This document shows, piece after piece, positions 1-8,705 of a stretch of 46,605 nucleotides of DNA. The stretch is from an uncultured Coriobacteriaceae bacterium (GTDB lineage Bacteria > Actinomycetota > Coriobacteriia > Coriobacteriales > Atopobiaceae), in the NCBI GenBank assembly GCA_900543875.1, contig UQSV01000005.1, forward strand, positions 1 through 46,605. Reading direction: 5' to 3'. Each line of letters opens with the position of its first letter. Position 1 is the first letter of the stretch. The translations under genes and the position numbers were made by a program. The notes under the pieces are model-generated. The model saw nothing but the letters and a program-made list of their open reading frames with translations, did no database searches and had not been told where the DNA came from.

Positions 1-2
1 TG

Positions 3-86
3 GGTCTCATCGGCATGGGCAACAACCCCATGGTCGGTGCCACCGTCGCCTGCGCCGTTGCCGTGAACGCCGCCCTGAACGCCTAG
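3..86 (+). CDS. C-terminal end of an unidentified protein (5' truncated)
   Basis: An open frame entering from the left edge reads 27 residues and stops with TAG at 84-86. The tail is small-residue rich and hydrophobic (Gly, Ala, Val, with one Cys), as at the end of a membrane protein or a small-molecule-binding enzyme, but too little remains to name a family. It has the same GC-rich codon style as the genes downstream and is followed by a clear rho-independent terminator, so it probably closes its own transcription unit and is not part of the larA unit. Confidence 0.55.
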   Translation, partial: GLIGMGNNPMVGATVACAVAVNAALNA

Positions 87-122
87 TTCGCTGCGACTCA
101 TAGCTCGCTGAGCACGGTTGCG

Positions 123-158
123 TGCCCCGGCTGCCTCCGTGGTGGCCGGGGCATTTTT
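123..158 (+). terminator. Rho-independent terminator
   Basis: A perfect 9-bp stem (TGCCCCGGC at 123-131, GCCGGGGCA at 145-153) is followed directly by five T. It lies 37 nt after the stop codon of the truncated first gene. Confidence 0.9.
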
Positions 159-413
159 GTGCCGCGAGGATGGGGGAGCATGGGCGCTCTTCTCGGCCAC
201 AAAAGGCCCTTTGAGCACGCTCAAGGAATGTGGAGGATAATGGCAATTCTGCTAACGGTATTGAGCTTAAAAATCGACTTAATTGTTGCGAACGGTAGAG
301 AAATATCGGTGTAAGGTGTTCAGCTAGGTATTATTGGACTCCGTTCGTGCCTGCTGTCGGCACATCCGACGGCGCGTGCGAGCGGAACAGGGACCGAAAG
401 AGGATATCGGACC
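159..413. other. Intergenic region upstream of larA
   Basis: No gene is visible. It must hold the larA promoter, but I see only a weak candidate -10 (TATTAT, 329-334) without a convincing -35. Positions 261-298 (TTGAGCTTAAAAATCG... TTGTTGCGAACGG) weakly resemble the left arm of the palindromic element at 36508-36630, so this may be a decayed copy of that repeat. A GAAAGAGGA-like ribosome-binding site ends 9-10 nt before the larA ATG. Confidence 0.4.
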
Positions 414-1691
414 ATGTTCGAGACCCAACTGCCGTACGACCACAAGACCATGACCATCAAGCTTGAGGACAAGAACTTCGCAGGCCTGCTCGAGGGCCAC
501 CAGAACGAGTTCAAGGCCGCCGCTGCCCCCGCCCAGCTCGTCGAGGAGTCGCTTGACCACCCCTATGGCTCGCCCAAGCTCGAGGAGCTGTGCGCCGGCA
601 AGCATGACATCGTCATCATCAGCTCCGACCACACGCGCCCCGTGCCGTCGCGCGTGACCATGCCGATCCTGCTGCGCCGCATCCACGCCGCCGCGCCCGA
701 CGCCCGCGTTCGCATCCTCGTGGCCACCGGCATGCACCGTCCCTCGACCCACGAGGAACTCGTCAACAAGTACGGCGAGGACATCGTGGCCAACGAGGAG
801 ATTGTCATGCACGTGGCGACCGACGACTCGATGATGGAGAAGATTGGCACCCTGCCTTCCGGCGGCGAGTGCATCATCAACAAGGTGGCCGCCCACGCCG
901 ACCTGCTGCTGGCCGAGGGCTTCATCGAGCCGCACTTCTTCGCGGGCTTCTCGGGCAGCCGCAAGTCCGTGCTGCCGGGCATCGCCTCCTATAAGACCAT
1001 CATGTACAACCACAACGGCCAGTTCGTGAACGATTCGCACTCCCGCGCCGGCAACCTCGCCCACAACCACGTGAACGAGGACATGTTCGCCGCTGCCGAG
1101 ATGGCGCACCTGGCCTTTGTCCTGAATGTCGTGCTCAACGGCAAGCACGAGGTCATCGGCTCGTTTGCCGGTGACATCCACCAGGCCCACGAGGCCGGCT
1201 GCGACTTCGTGCGCAAGCTTGCCGGCGTCGAGCCCGTGACCTGTGACGTCGCGGTGACCACCAATGGCGGCTACCCGCTCGACCAGAACATCTACCAGGC
1301 CGTCAAGGGCATGTGTGCGGCCGAGGCGACCTTGCCTGAGGGCGGCGTCATCATCGACGTCGCGGGTTGCGCAGACGGTCACGGCGGCGAGGGCTTCTTC
1401 CACAACATCGCCGACAACGACCCGGCAGCGTTTGAGCGCGCCTGCATCGATCGCCCGAAGAGCGAGACCCTGCCCGACCAGTGGACCTCGCAGATTTTTG
1501 CCCGCATCCTGGCCCACCACCCGGTGATCATGGTCAGTGACCTGTGCGACCACCAGATGCTGCGCGACATGCACATGACGCCGGTCAACACGATTGACGA
1601 GGCTCTGAAGCTTGCCTTTGAGATGAAGGGCGCCGACGCCAAGGTCGCCGTCATCCCCGATGGCCTGGGCGTCGTCGTGGCTCAGTACTAA
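414..1691 (+). CDS. larA: Nickel-dependent lactate racemase (LarA)
   Basis: LarA interconverts D- and L-lactate with a nickel-pincer nucleotide cofactor tethered to a lysine. The 425-residue length is usual for the family. As remembered for the Lactiplantibacillus enzyme, the active-site residues fall at the same numbers here: Asp72, His73 and Arg75 in SSDHTRP, His108 in ATGMHRP, His174 in EPHFFAGFSG, Lys184 (cofactor attachment) in SGSRKSVLPG, and His200 in YNHNGQ. The ATG at 414 follows an AGAGGA-type ribosome-binding site. The cofactor-building genes larB, larC and larE are not in this window and must be elsewhere if the enzyme is active. The next gene is a lactate-type aquaglyceroporin in the same direction, which supports lactate as substrate. 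Some LarA homologues racemise other 2-hydroxy acids, so the exact substrate is inferred. Confidence 0.93.
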   Translation: MFETQLPYDHKTMTIKLEDKNFAGLLEGHQNEFKAAAAPAQLVEESLDHPYGSPKLEELCAGKHDIVIISSDHTRPVPSRVTMPILLRRIHAAAPDARVRILVATGMHRPSTHEELVNKYGEDIVANEEIVMHVATDDSMMEKIGTLPSGGECIINKVAAHADLLLAEGFIEPHFFAGFSGSRKSVLPGIASYKTIMYNHNGQFVNDSHSRAGNLAHNHVNEDMFAAAEMAHLAFVLNVVLNGKHEVIGSFAGDIHQAHEAGCDFVRKLAGVEPVTCDVAVTTNGGYPLDQNIYQAVKGMCAAEATLPEGGVIIDVAGCADGHGGEGFFHNIADNDPAAFERACIDRPKSETLPDQWTSQIFARILAHHPVIMVSDLCDHQMLRDMHMTPVNTIDEALKLAFEMKGADAKVAVIPDGLGVVVAQY

Positions 1692-1773
1692 CGCGGCGCG
1701 ATGGGGCCGGGGGCGGCCCCGCGCGTGCGCGAGCGCATAAGGAATGGAAGGAACGTACGAAGGAGTTTTGCTC

Positions 1774-2514
1774 GTGAACGATCTGCTCTATCACATGCTG
1801 TGCGAGTTTGGCAGCACCGCACTCATGATCATCTTTGGCGTGGGCGTCCACTGCGACACGGTGCTCAAGGGCACCAAGTACCAGGGCTCGGGCCACATGT
1901 TCGCAATCACCACGTGGTCGTTTGGCATCTCTGTTGCACTGTTCATCTTTGGCGGCGCCGTCTGCATGAATCCGGCCATGGTGCTGGCGCAGTGCATCGT
2001 GGGCCTCGTGCCCTGGGGCAGCTGCATTCCCTACATGGTCGCCGACATGCTTGGTGGCTTTGCCGGCGCCGTCATCGCTTGGTTCATGTATGCCGACGAG
2101 TTCCGCGCGTCCGAGGGCGTCGTTGACCCGGTTGCCCAGCGCAACATCTTCTCGACCAACCCCACCGAGGGGCTGCAGAACCTTCCGCGCGACTTCTTCT
2201 GCGAGGCCCTTTGTACCTTCGTGTTCATCTCCGCGATTCTGGCCACCGCGAGCCGCGCCGGCGAGAACGTGCTGATGCTCGCGATTTGCGTGGGCCTCAT
2301 CGTCTGGGCCGTTGGCATGGGCATGGGCGGCATCACGGGATTTGCCATGAACCAGGCGCGTGACCTGGGTCCGCGCTTTGCCTACCAGGTGCTTCCCATC
2401 AAGAACAAGGCCGACAACAACTGGAAGTACGGCCTGCTCGTGCCGGGTCTGGCCCCATTCGTGGGTGCCATCGTGGCCGCGCTGTTTGTTCACACCTTCC
2501 TTGGCATGTTCTAG
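1774..2514 (+). CDS. larD: MIP-family aquaglyceroporin, probable lactic acid channel (LarD-like)
   Basis: A membrane channel of the aquaporin/GlpF family, about 246 residues with six hydrophobic segments and two pore half-helices. The first pore motif is a normal NPA (residues 66-68, CMNPAMV). The second reads NQA (193-195) inside the otherwise classic NQARDLGPR signature, so its proline is replaced by glutamine. GTG at 1774 is chosen because AAGGAG (1760-1765) lies 8 nt before it; an in-frame ATG at 1744 has no comparable site. It follows larA by 82 nt in the same direction. In Lactiplantibacillus larD encodes a lactic-acid-conducting aquaglyceroporin, so lactate/lactic acid is the likely solute here by context. 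Glycerol or another small neutral solute remains possible. A strong terminator follows. Confidence 0.85.
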   Translation: MNDLLYHMLCEFGSTALMIIFGVGVHCDTVLKGTKYQGSGHMFAITTWSFGISVALFIFGGAVCMNPAMVLAQCIVGLVPWGSCIPYMVADMLGGFAGAVIAWFMYADEFRASEGVVDPVAQRNIFSTNPTEGLQNLPRDFFCEALCTFVFISAILATASRAGENVLMLAICVGLIVWAVGMGMGGITGFAMNQARDLGPRFAYQVLPIKNKADNNWKYGLLVPGLAPFVGAIVAALFVHTFLGMF

Positions 2515-2541
2515 TTCGTGCTTCTCGCACGCCTTCTTGAG

Positions 2542-2574
2542 CGCCGCCGCCCCTTGTGGGTGGCGGCGTTTTTT
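2542..2574 (+). terminator. Rho-independent terminator after larD
   Basis: An 11-bp stem (2542-2552 with 2558-2568, one G-T pair), a 5-nt loop and six T. It ends the larA-larD unit. Confidence 0.93.
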
Positions 2575-2648
2575 GTTTGGACGGCGCGGGTGGCCCTGCA
2601 TGCCCCTGGCGCATCGTCTGTTTGGCTGGCGAGAACGGAAAATGTCAT

Positions 2649-2769
2649 CAATTAGGTAACCTGCCTAGAACTGCTCGAATGGACAGGCTTTCTTCGGCTG
2701 AAAAACGCCTGTTGAGGAGAGCCTGTTGCGGATCTCTACTCGGCGTTTATCTGAAAGGTTACCTAATTG
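2649..2769. repeat. Long palindromic intergenic element, copy A
   Basis: A perfect 14-bp inverted repeat (CAATTAGGTAACCT at 2649-2662, complement at 2756-2769) encloses about 93 nt. The interior has its own hairpin closed by AAACGCC and GGCGTTT around 2703-2748. Copy B, 94 nt downstream, shares the outer arms and the AAACGCCTGTTG core. It has no coding potential. It may be a non-autonomous mobile element or a structured RNA. Confidence 0.7.
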
Positions 2770-2862
2770 GCGGAATTATATATTTGGGGACATTGTGCGA
2801 GGGGTCGACGAAGCCCACGGGCCATCGGTTTGGCGTCTGCTCCAGCAGCAGAGGGCGAAAAA

Positions 2863-2990
2863 CCATCAATTGGGTAGTTTGCTTTGGGCTGCCCGAGTAG
2901 GTGTGTTCTCTTTGAAGCAAAACGCCTGTTGGACAGAGCCTCTCGCAGGCTTCTACTTGGCATTGTCCCGTGAGGCTACCTAATTGATGG
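2863..2990. repeat. Long palindromic intergenic element, copy B
   Basis: Outer arms CCATCAATTGGGTAG (2863-2877) and CTACCTAATTGATGG (2976-2990) pair over 15 bp with a single G-T position. The interior carries AAAACGCCTGTTGG near 2919-2932, as in copy A, and a smaller hairpin (AGAGCC with GGCTTCT) at the place where copy A has one. The sequence has drifted from copy A while pairing is kept. Confidence 0.65.
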
Positions 2991-3409
2991 GAAAAATTAA
3001 TGAAGGGACACCTCGTTCGTGACTTCCGGCGTGGTCGAGTCCCCGTGGCGGGCCTCCAATCCTGGCGCCGCGCTGCCGCGGCGCAATCTTGGCGTTCGCA
3101 TGTGGGGACGTGTGACGGGCGGCGCAACCTCACGCCTCTGTGCGACGCACAAAAACGGCGCCCGCGTGCGGGGACACGCGGGCGCCTGGGAGAGAGGACG
3201 TGGTGTGCAGGACACGCACGCCCTGTGCGAGCGCAGGCGCGGGGACACCGGCGGCTCGCGGGCAATCGCGCGGGGACACGATGCCCTGGGGCTTTAGTTC
3301 GCAGGGGAGAGGACCTGCGAACATCGGGTAAAGCAAGCTTGGGGGCGGGATGGCGAAGGGATGGCACCCCGCCCGCGGGCGCAAGCCCGCAAGGAGCGGC
3401 TAGCGCGTG
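2991..3409. other. Intergenic region between element B and enolase end
   Basis: No credible gene. Short GC-rich repeats of the form GCGGGGACAC or TGTGGGGACG recur about four times between 3100 and 3280, resembling half-sites of the GGGGACA palindromes found elsewhere in the window. The long open frames here on both strands have no domain and no ribosome-binding site. Confidence 0.4.
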
Positions 3410-4699
3410 CTAGCGAAGGAAGCGAAACGGGCTCATGCCGGCATAGGTGGCGGCGTCGCCCAGCTCGTCCTCGATGCGGAGGAGCTGGTTGTACTTGGCC
3501 ACGCGGTCGGTGCGGCAGGGGGCGCCGGTCTTGATTTGGCCGGCGTTGGTGGCCACGACGATGTCGGCAATCGTGGTGTCCTCGGTCTCGCCGGAGCGGT
3601 GGCTGACTACCTGGGCGTAGCCATAGCGCTCGGCGGTTGCCATGGCATCGAGGCTCTCGGTGAGGGTGCCAATCTGGTTCACCTTCATGAGCAGCGCGTT
3701 CGCGGCGCCCAGTTCGATGCCCTTCTCGAGGCGCGTCTTGTTCGTGACGAACAGGTCGTCGCCCACGAGCTGCACCTTGTTGCCAATGGCGCGGGTGAGG
3801 TTGGTCCAGCCGTCCCAATCCTCCTCGGCCAGGCCGTCCTCGATCGAGATGATGGGGAAGCGCTCGATGAGCTGGCTCCAGTAGTCGATCATCTCGTCGG
3901 ACGAGAGCGTGCGGTCCTCGCCCTTGAGCTCGTAGAGGCCGGTCTGCTTGTTGAAGCACTCCGAGGTGGCAGGGTCCATGGCGTACATGAAGTCGGTGCC
4001 GGGGACAAAGCCGGCCTTCTCGACCGCGCGCTCAATCCACTCGAAGGGCTCGGCGTTGGTCTGCAGGTTGGGGGCAAAGCCGCCCTCGTCGCCCACGCCC
4101 GTGGCGTGGCCGCTCTCGGACAGGACGCCCTTGAGCGTGTGGTAGACCTCGGTGCACCAGCGCAGGGCCTCGGCAAAGGTAGGGGCGCCCACGGGCATGA
4201 TCATGAACTCTTGGAAGTCGACGTTGTTGTCGGCGTGCACGCCGCCGTTCAGGATGTTCATCATCGGCGTGGGGAGGGTGTGTGCGTTGGGGCCGCCAAG
4301 GTAGCGGTAGAGGGGCAGGCCCACGGACTCGGCCGCGGCGCGGGCGGTGGCAAGCGAGACGCCCAGGATCGCGTTGGCGCCGAGCTTGGCCTTGTTGGGC
4401 GTGCCGTCGGCGGCGATGAGGGCCGCGTCGATGTCGCGCTGGTCGGTGGCGTCCATGCCGAGGACGGCGTCGGCGCACTCGTTGTTGACGTGGTCGACGG
4501 CCTTGAGGGTGCCCTTGCCGCCGTAGACGGCCTTGTCGCCGTCGCGCAGCTCAACGGCCTCAAACTCGCCGGTGGACGCACCGGACGGAACGATGGCGCG
4601 GCCAAAGGAGCCGTCATCGAGGGTGACTTCGACCTCGACGGTGGGGTTGCCGCGGGAGTCGAGGACCTGGCGGCCGTAGACGTCGATGATCTCGCTCAT
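3410..4699 (-). CDS. eno: Enolase (phosphopyruvate hydratase)
   Basis: Glycolytic enzyme converting 2-phosphoglycerate to phosphoenolpyruvate in the cytoplasm, Mg-dependent. The 429-residue product is of standard length and shows the family hallmarks in order: LDSRGNPTVEVEV at the N-terminus, SGASTGEFEAVELRDGD, the GDEGGFAPN catalytic loop, the SIEDGLAEEDW metal-binding segment, LMKVNQIGT with the catalytic lysine, and VVSHRSGETEDTTIAD near the C-terminus. ATG at 4699 is preferred over the ATG at 4705 because GAGAAGGAG (4714-4706) leaves 6 nt of spacing to it and none to the first. It stands alone on the minus strand. An AT-rich patch at 4893-4935 is the likely promoter region. Confidence 0.97.
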   Translation of the reverse strand: MSEIIDVYGRQVLDSRGNPTVEVEVTLDDGSFGRAIVPSGASTGEFEAVELRDGDKAVYGGKGTLKAVDHVNNECADAVLGMDATDQRDIDAALIAADGTPNKAKLGANAILGVSLATARAAAESVGLPLYRYLGGPNAHTLPTPMMNILNGGVHADNNVDFQEFMIMPVGAPTFAEALRWCTEVYHTLKGVLSESGHATGVGDEGGFAPNLQTNAEPFEWIERAVEKAGFVPGTDFMYAMDPATSECFNKQTGLYELKGEDRTLSSDEMIDYWSQLIERFPIISIEDGLAEEDWDGWTNLTRAIGNKVQLVGDDLFVTNKTRLEKGIELGAANALLMKVNQIGTLTESLDAMATAERYGYAQVVSHRSGETEDTTIADIVVATNAGQIKTGAPCRTDRVAKYNQLLRIEDELGDAATYAGMSPFRFLR

Positions 4700-4892
4700 G
4701 TGCATCTCCTTCTCGTGTGGGACGCGGGCGGTTGGCGCCGCGTGACCCGTCGTGTGCGGGGTGGGGCGCTTGGTGCCGCCTGGCCCGCTTCTGGTGGGCG
4801 CCCTCGCGGCGAGTCGCCGCCGCGGGGCCGTCCGTTTTGCGTGCTGGACGGCGCTGTTGGTGTCGCGCCGCCTCGTGACGCTTGTTGGAACA

Positions 4893-4926
4893 TATATACC
4901 ACTAGTTAACCGGTATTTACTTTCAA
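4893..4926 (-). promoter_or_regulatory. Possible enolase promoter region
   Basis: An AT-rich island in otherwise very GC-rich DNA. Read on the minus strand it has TTGAAA (4926-4921) and TATATA (about 4898-4893), but the spacing (about 22 nt) is longer than usual, so the exact boxes are uncertain. Confidence 0.35.
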
Positions 4927-5007
4927 GAAGGAAAAAATCGCCAAACTTGACGGTTTGATGGAATGCCGGGGTGGGGGAGGGTGGTCTTGCGTCGCTTGCG
5001 AGGGAAA

Positions 5008-5205
5008 GGCCGTTTGCGGCAAACGGCCGATATGTGTGGAGCGGCGGGCTGCGCGCGTTGGGTCGTTTGCGACAAATGGCCGGTTTGTGCAGGGCGGTGG
5101 ACTACCGTGTCCGTGCGTTTGCGACAAATGGCCGGTTTGGGTAAGGTGTTAGGCTGCCGGCCGCGTGCGTTTGCAGCAATCGGCCAGTTTGTGCAGGGCG
5201 GGGCC
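5008..5205. repeat. Four tandem ~52-bp repeats with palindromic cores
   Basis: Units beginning near 5011, 5064, 5116 and 5168 share CGTTTGCGACAAATGGCC and GGTTTGTGCAGGGCGG-like segments at a period of 52-53 nt. The first unit contains a perfect 9-bp palindrome (GGCCGTTTG, CGG, CAAACGGCC at 5008-5028). No coding potential. Similar TTTGTGCAAA palindromes occur at 15645-15790. Confidence 0.7.
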
Positions 5206-5264
5206 GAGCAACCAAGAAAAGCCCTGTGGACCGCCAGGTCAGAAACGTCACCGCAATGCTGCGG

Positions 5265-5273
5265 TGCTATACT
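5265..5273 (+). promoter_or_regulatory. Extended -10 promoter for the MFS gene
   Basis: TGCTATACT is a good extended -10 box 34 nt before the start codon. No convincing -35 is seen 17 nt upstream. Confidence 0.55.
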
Positions 5274-5306
5274 GCCAACAATTAATGGAGAGAGAGGACT
5301 GCCTCC

Positions 5307-6536
5307 ATGGTCAAATCGCGAGCGCTGCTCGTCGCCGCGGGTTTCTTTAACCAGCTGGGCTTCCAGTCCGTCTACTTCGTGGGAATCATCGGCTGCGCCA
5401 CCTACGCGCTGGGCCTGGGCGCGGCGGGCGTGTCGGCCCTCGTCTTTGCCCTCAACGTGGTGCTGCTCGTGGGCTACTCGCTCGCGGGCGCCCTCATCGA
5501 CCGCATGGGTCCCAAGCCCGTGCTCCTCGCGTCGTCGCTCGCCCCGCTCGCCGCGGCCGCGCTCACCCTTGCGCTGCCGATGTCGTTTCTCGTCCTGCTG
5601 GCCTGTGCCCTTGTGATGGGCCTTGCCGGTGCGGCCGCCTCGACGGCGGTCGAGACCTACCCGCGCTATCTCACGGCCAGCGAGCCCGAGCTCGTGCGCA
5701 TGAACTCGCTCAACAGCACGGCCACGTTTGCCGCGGTGATCGTGGGGCCACTCGCGGCGGGAGCAGTCGCGGACGCGTTCTCGACCGCGCTCGTCTTTTC
5801 CCTGCTTCTGGCCACCGCCCCCGCCGCCGCGCTCTGTGCCTGCACGATGCCCGCAGGCTCGTGCCATGCCGAGAAGGGCAACCCCGCCGAGACGGACGGT
5901 GCGGCCGAGAACCGCGACCCCGCCGAGCAGGTCGCGCCCTCGCTCCTCTCCCAGCTCGCAAGCGGCGCGCGCACCATCATCGCGAGCCCGGCCCTGCTGA
6001 TGCTGTTCGCCATCGGCTTTTTGGGCAACCTGGGCTTTGGCGCGTTCGATTCGCTCGAGAGCCTCTTTTACCGAGACGTGCTGCAGGTGGGCGCCGAGTG
6101 GATGGGGTGGCTCACGGCGATCGTTGGCGTGGGAGCCACGCTGGGCTCCGTTGCCGCCGGGCGGCTCCGTGCCCAGCGCGTGACGATGCCGCTGCTCTGC
6201 GCGCTGCTCGTGCTCGAGGGGCTGGGCGCGGTGCTCTACGTGGGAACGCCGCTCGTCGCGTGCGCCTGCGCGGGCCAGCTCGTGCTGGGCGTGGCCAACG
6301 GCGCTATCATGCCGGTGCGCGTGACGCTCACGCAGCGCTCGTGTGGCATCGAGCGGCTGGGGAGCGTGAGCGCGCTCATGCGCGTGGCCCTGTCGTCGGC
6401 GGGGACGTTGCCGCTGCTCGCGACCCCGTTTCTGGCCAACGCGTTTGGCGTGCAGCCGCTGCTCGTCGTGGCGAGCGCGAGCGTGGCGGTCGCCGGCGCG
6501 GCCCTGCTCGCGGCATCTCGCCGTGTGGACGACTAA
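5307..6536 (+). CDS. Major facilitator superfamily transporter, probable drug/metabolite exporter
   Basis: A 409-residue integral membrane protein with about twelve hydrophobic segments in two halves, split by a charged cytoplasmic loop (around residues 190-220, rich in Glu, Asp and Asn). The first intracellular loop has ALIDRMGPKPVLL, a variant of the MFS GxxxDRxGRR motif. The N-terminal half, with VETYPRYLTASELVRMNSLNS-like sequence, resembles MFS_3-type exporters (EntS-like), where a similar segment precedes helix five. The ATG at 5307 follows AGAGAGGA at 8 nt. It is transcribed alone from a TGCTATACT promoter. The substrate cannot be told from the sequence and no neighbour suggests one. 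Confidence 0.8.
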   Translation: MVKSRALLVAAGFFNQLGFQSVYFVGIIGCATYALGLGAAGVSALVFALNVVLLVGYSLAGALIDRMGPKPVLLASSLAPLAAAALTLALPMSFLVLLACALVMGLAGAAASTAVETYPRYLTASEPELVRMNSLNSTATFAAVIVGPLAAGAVADAFSTALVFSLLLATAPAAALCACTMPAGSCHAEKGNPAETDGAAENRDPAEQVAPSLLSQLASGARTIIASPALLMLFAIGFLGNLGFGAFDSLESLFYRDVLQVGAEWMGWLTAIVGVGATLGSVAAGRLRAQRVTMPLLCALLVLEGLGAVLYVGTPLVACACAGQLVLGVANGAIMPVRVTLTQRSCGIERLGSVSALMRVALSSAGTLPLLATPFLANAFGVQPLLVVASASVAVAGAALLAASRRVDD

Positions 6537-6900
6537 GCCGAGAAGGACAACAAGGCCGATAAAACCTAGCGGGTCGAGCGGGGCGACGAGATCGATAAGG
6601 CCGAGAAGAACGTGCAGGTCGTTTGGTTGCGCGGATAGAGCGGCCCGCGTGGCCCGATCATCCAGCCATGCGGTCGAGCAACTCAGGCAACCTGCTCCAG
6701 CCGTCGCGCCCGGGCCAGCCACCGCGCTCGCGCCATCGGTCCCGCCCGCACCACCTCGCCCTTCTCCGCCGCGCCCGCGCCGGCTCCCGCCTACTCCACT
6801 GTTACTGTCCTGACACAATCGCCGTCGCCGACACGCGCCGCGCCACCAACCTGCCATAGAATGACTAAGTTGCATCCTATGAACCATGTTGGGAGGCCCC
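6537..6900. other. Intergenic region between the MFS gene and gatC
   Basis: No gene is supported. The sequence just after the MFS stop repeats GATAA, GGCC and GAGAAG words with no clear hairpin. TAGAAT at 6856-6861 may be the -10 box of the gat operon; I see no good -35. GGGAGG at 6891-6896 is the gatC ribosome-binding site. Confidence 0.35.
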
Positions 6901-7209
6901 ATGGCACTCAGCGAAAACGACGTGCGCGGCATCGCCGACTACGCGCGTATCGCTCTTGACGGCAACGAGCTCGCCGAGATGACGCAGTACCTGAACGGCG
7001 CCATCGAGGGCGTGCTCGCGCCCGTCCTCCAGTATGGGCAGGCAGACGTCCCGCCCACGTTCCACCCCATCGGAGACCTGTCGAACGTGATGGGCGCAGA
7101 CGTCCCCGCGCCCGGCCTTGGCATCGACGAGGCCCTGCTCGACGCCCCTGCCGCGCGCGACCGCTACTTCCGCGTGCCCTCGATCCTGGGAGAGGGGGAG
7201 GAGCAGTAA
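6901..7209 (+). CDS. gatC: Aspartyl/glutamyl-tRNA amidotransferase subunit C
   Basis: Small subunit (102 residues) of GatCAB, the complex that converts Glu-tRNA(Gln) and Asp-tRNA(Asn) to the amidated forms. GatC wraps around GatA and stabilises its contact with GatB. The protein has the usual start (ALSENDVRGIADYARIALDGNELAEM) and the C-terminal proline-rich linker ending in the RVPSILG-type motif. ATG at 6901 is chosen for its GGGAGG site 4 nt upstream. It overlaps gatA by one base (TAATG), so translation is probably coupled. First gene of the gatC-gatA-gatB unit. Confidence 0.93.
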   Translation: MALSENDVRGIADYARIALDGNELAEMTQYLNGAIEGVLAPVLQYGQADVPPTFHPIGDLSNVMGADVPAPGLGIDEALLDAPAARDRYFRVPSILGEGEEQ

Positions 7210-8705
7210 TGGCAAACCTCGACACCCTCTCCGCCGCCCAGATCGCGGCTGGCATCGCCGCCGGCGACTTCACCGCAACCGAGGTGGCGCGTGCCGCCCT
7301 CGACGCGGTCGAGGCCCGTGACAACGCCGTCCAGGCCTTCCTCCAGGTGGCCCCCGAGCTCGCCCTTAACGCCGCGGCCCGCATCGACGCCGACCGCGCC
7401 GCCGGCCGTGCCCTGCCGTCGCTTGCGGGCGTGCCGCTGGCCATCAAGGACAACATGATGCTCACGGGCACGCGAACCACCTGTGCCTCCAAGATGCTCG
7501 AGAACTACGAGAGCGTCTATACCGCCACCTGCGTCCAGCGCATGCTCGATGCGGGCTGCCTGCCCATCGGCAAGGCCAACATGGACGAGTTTGCCTTTGG
7601 CTCCTCGACCGAGAGCTCGGCCTTCCACCGCACCAATAACCCTTGGGACCTCGAGCGCGTGCCCGGCGGCTCCTCGGGTGGCTCCGCCGCGGCCGTCGCC
7701 GCCGGCGAGGTCACGCTCGCGCTGGGCTCCGACACCGGCGGCTCGATCCGCCAGCCGGCCGCCCTGTGCGGCGTTGTGGGCATGAAGCCCACCTATGGGG
7801 CCGTGAGCCGCTACGGCGTCGTTGCCTTTGGCTCGTCGCTCGACCAGGTGGGTCCCTTTGGCCGCAGCGTGGCCGACGTGGCGCTTGCCATGAACGCGCT
7901 CACCGCCCCCGGCCGCGACCCCAGGGACTCCACGAGCCAGGACTGCCCAGTCGACTTCACTGAGCACCTGAACGATGGCGTCGCCGGCCGCAAGGTGGGC
8001 GTCATCCCCGCCCTCATGAGCGCTGCGGGCCTCACCGACGAGGTCAGGGCGGCCGTGAACGCCGCGGCCCAGAGCCTGGCCGACCAGGGCGCCGAGCTCG
8101 TCGAGGTCGACCTTCCCAACCTCGACGCGGCCATCGCCGCCTACTACGTGCTGGGTCCCTGCGAGGCCTTCTCCAACCTCGCCCGCTTCGACGGCGTGCG
8201 CTATGGCTACCAGGAGCCTAACTGCGCGAACCTTGCCGAGCAGAGCTCGAAGTCGCGCGCGCACGGCTTTGGCGCTGAGGCCGTGCGCCGCCAGATGCTG
8301 GGCGCCTGGCTGCTGTCGAGCGGCGTGTACGAGAAGTACTACCTCGCCGCGCAGAAGGCCCGCACGCTCATCACGCGCGACTACGCCGCCGCCTACGAGA
8401 AGGTCGACGTCATCCTCATGCCCGCCAGCCCCACCACGGCGTTCAAGTTTGGCGAGATGAGCGACCCCACGCAGATGTACCTCTCGGACCTCTACACCAT
8501 CAGCATCAACATCGCCGGCAACGGCGGCATCTCCGTGCCGCTGGGCTTGGGCGCTACCTCCGGCCTGCCCGTCTCGGCCCAGCTCGTGGGGCCGGCCTTC
8601 AAGGACCGCGACCTGCTGACGTTCGCCGCCGCCGTCGAGCGCGGCGCCGCCACCCACGCGTCCGTTGCGCCCAACTTCACCGGGAAGGGGGGTGAGCTCG
8701 CATGA
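7209..8705 (+). CDS. gatA: Aspartyl/glutamyl-tRNA amidotransferase subunit A
   Basis: Glutaminase subunit of GatCAB: it hydrolyses glutamine and feeds ammonia to GatB. It is 498 residues and belongs to the amidase signature family. The Ser-cisSer-Lys triad is visible as Lys80 (LAIKDNM), Ser155 (PGGSSGGSA) and Ser179 (SDTGGSIRQPA), one number off the well-studied Staphylococcus enzyme. The C-terminal NIAGNGGISVPLG segment is also typical. It starts at an ATG overlapping the gatC stop and ends overlapping gatB by 4 nt (ATGA), so all three subunits are translationally coupled. Nothing unusual. Confidence 0.97.
   Translation: MANLDTLSAAQIAAGIAAGDFTATEVARAALDAVEARDNAVQAFLQVAPELALNAAARIDADRAAGRALPSLAGVPLAIKDNMMLTGTRTTCASKMLENYESVYTATCVQRMLDAGCLPIGKANMDEFAFGSSTESSAFHRTNNPWDLERVPGGSSGGSAAAVAAGEVTLALGSDTGGSIRQPAALCGVVGMKPTYGAVSRYGVVAFGSSLDQVGPFGRSVADVALAMNALTAPGRDPRDSTSQDCPVDFTEHLNDGVAGRKVGVIPALMSAAGLTDEVRAAVNAAAQSLADQGAELVEVDLPNLDAAIAAYYVLGPCEAFSNLARFDGVRYGYQEPNCANLAEQSSKSRAHGFGAEAVRRQMLGAWLLSSGVYEKYYLAAQKARTLITRDYAAAYEKVDVILMPASPTTAFKFGEMSDPTQMYLSDLYTISINIAGNGGISVPLGLGATSGLPVSAQLVGPAFKDRDLLTFAAAVERGAATHASVAPNFTGKGGELA

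Noticed and set aside
1744..1773. ATG at 1744 as start of the channel gene
   Set aside because: The ten extra residues are not family-like, and the AAGGAG site fits GTG at 1774.
5008..5205. CRISPR-like array
   Set aside because: Units are tandem with no unique spacers, only four copies, and no cas genes.
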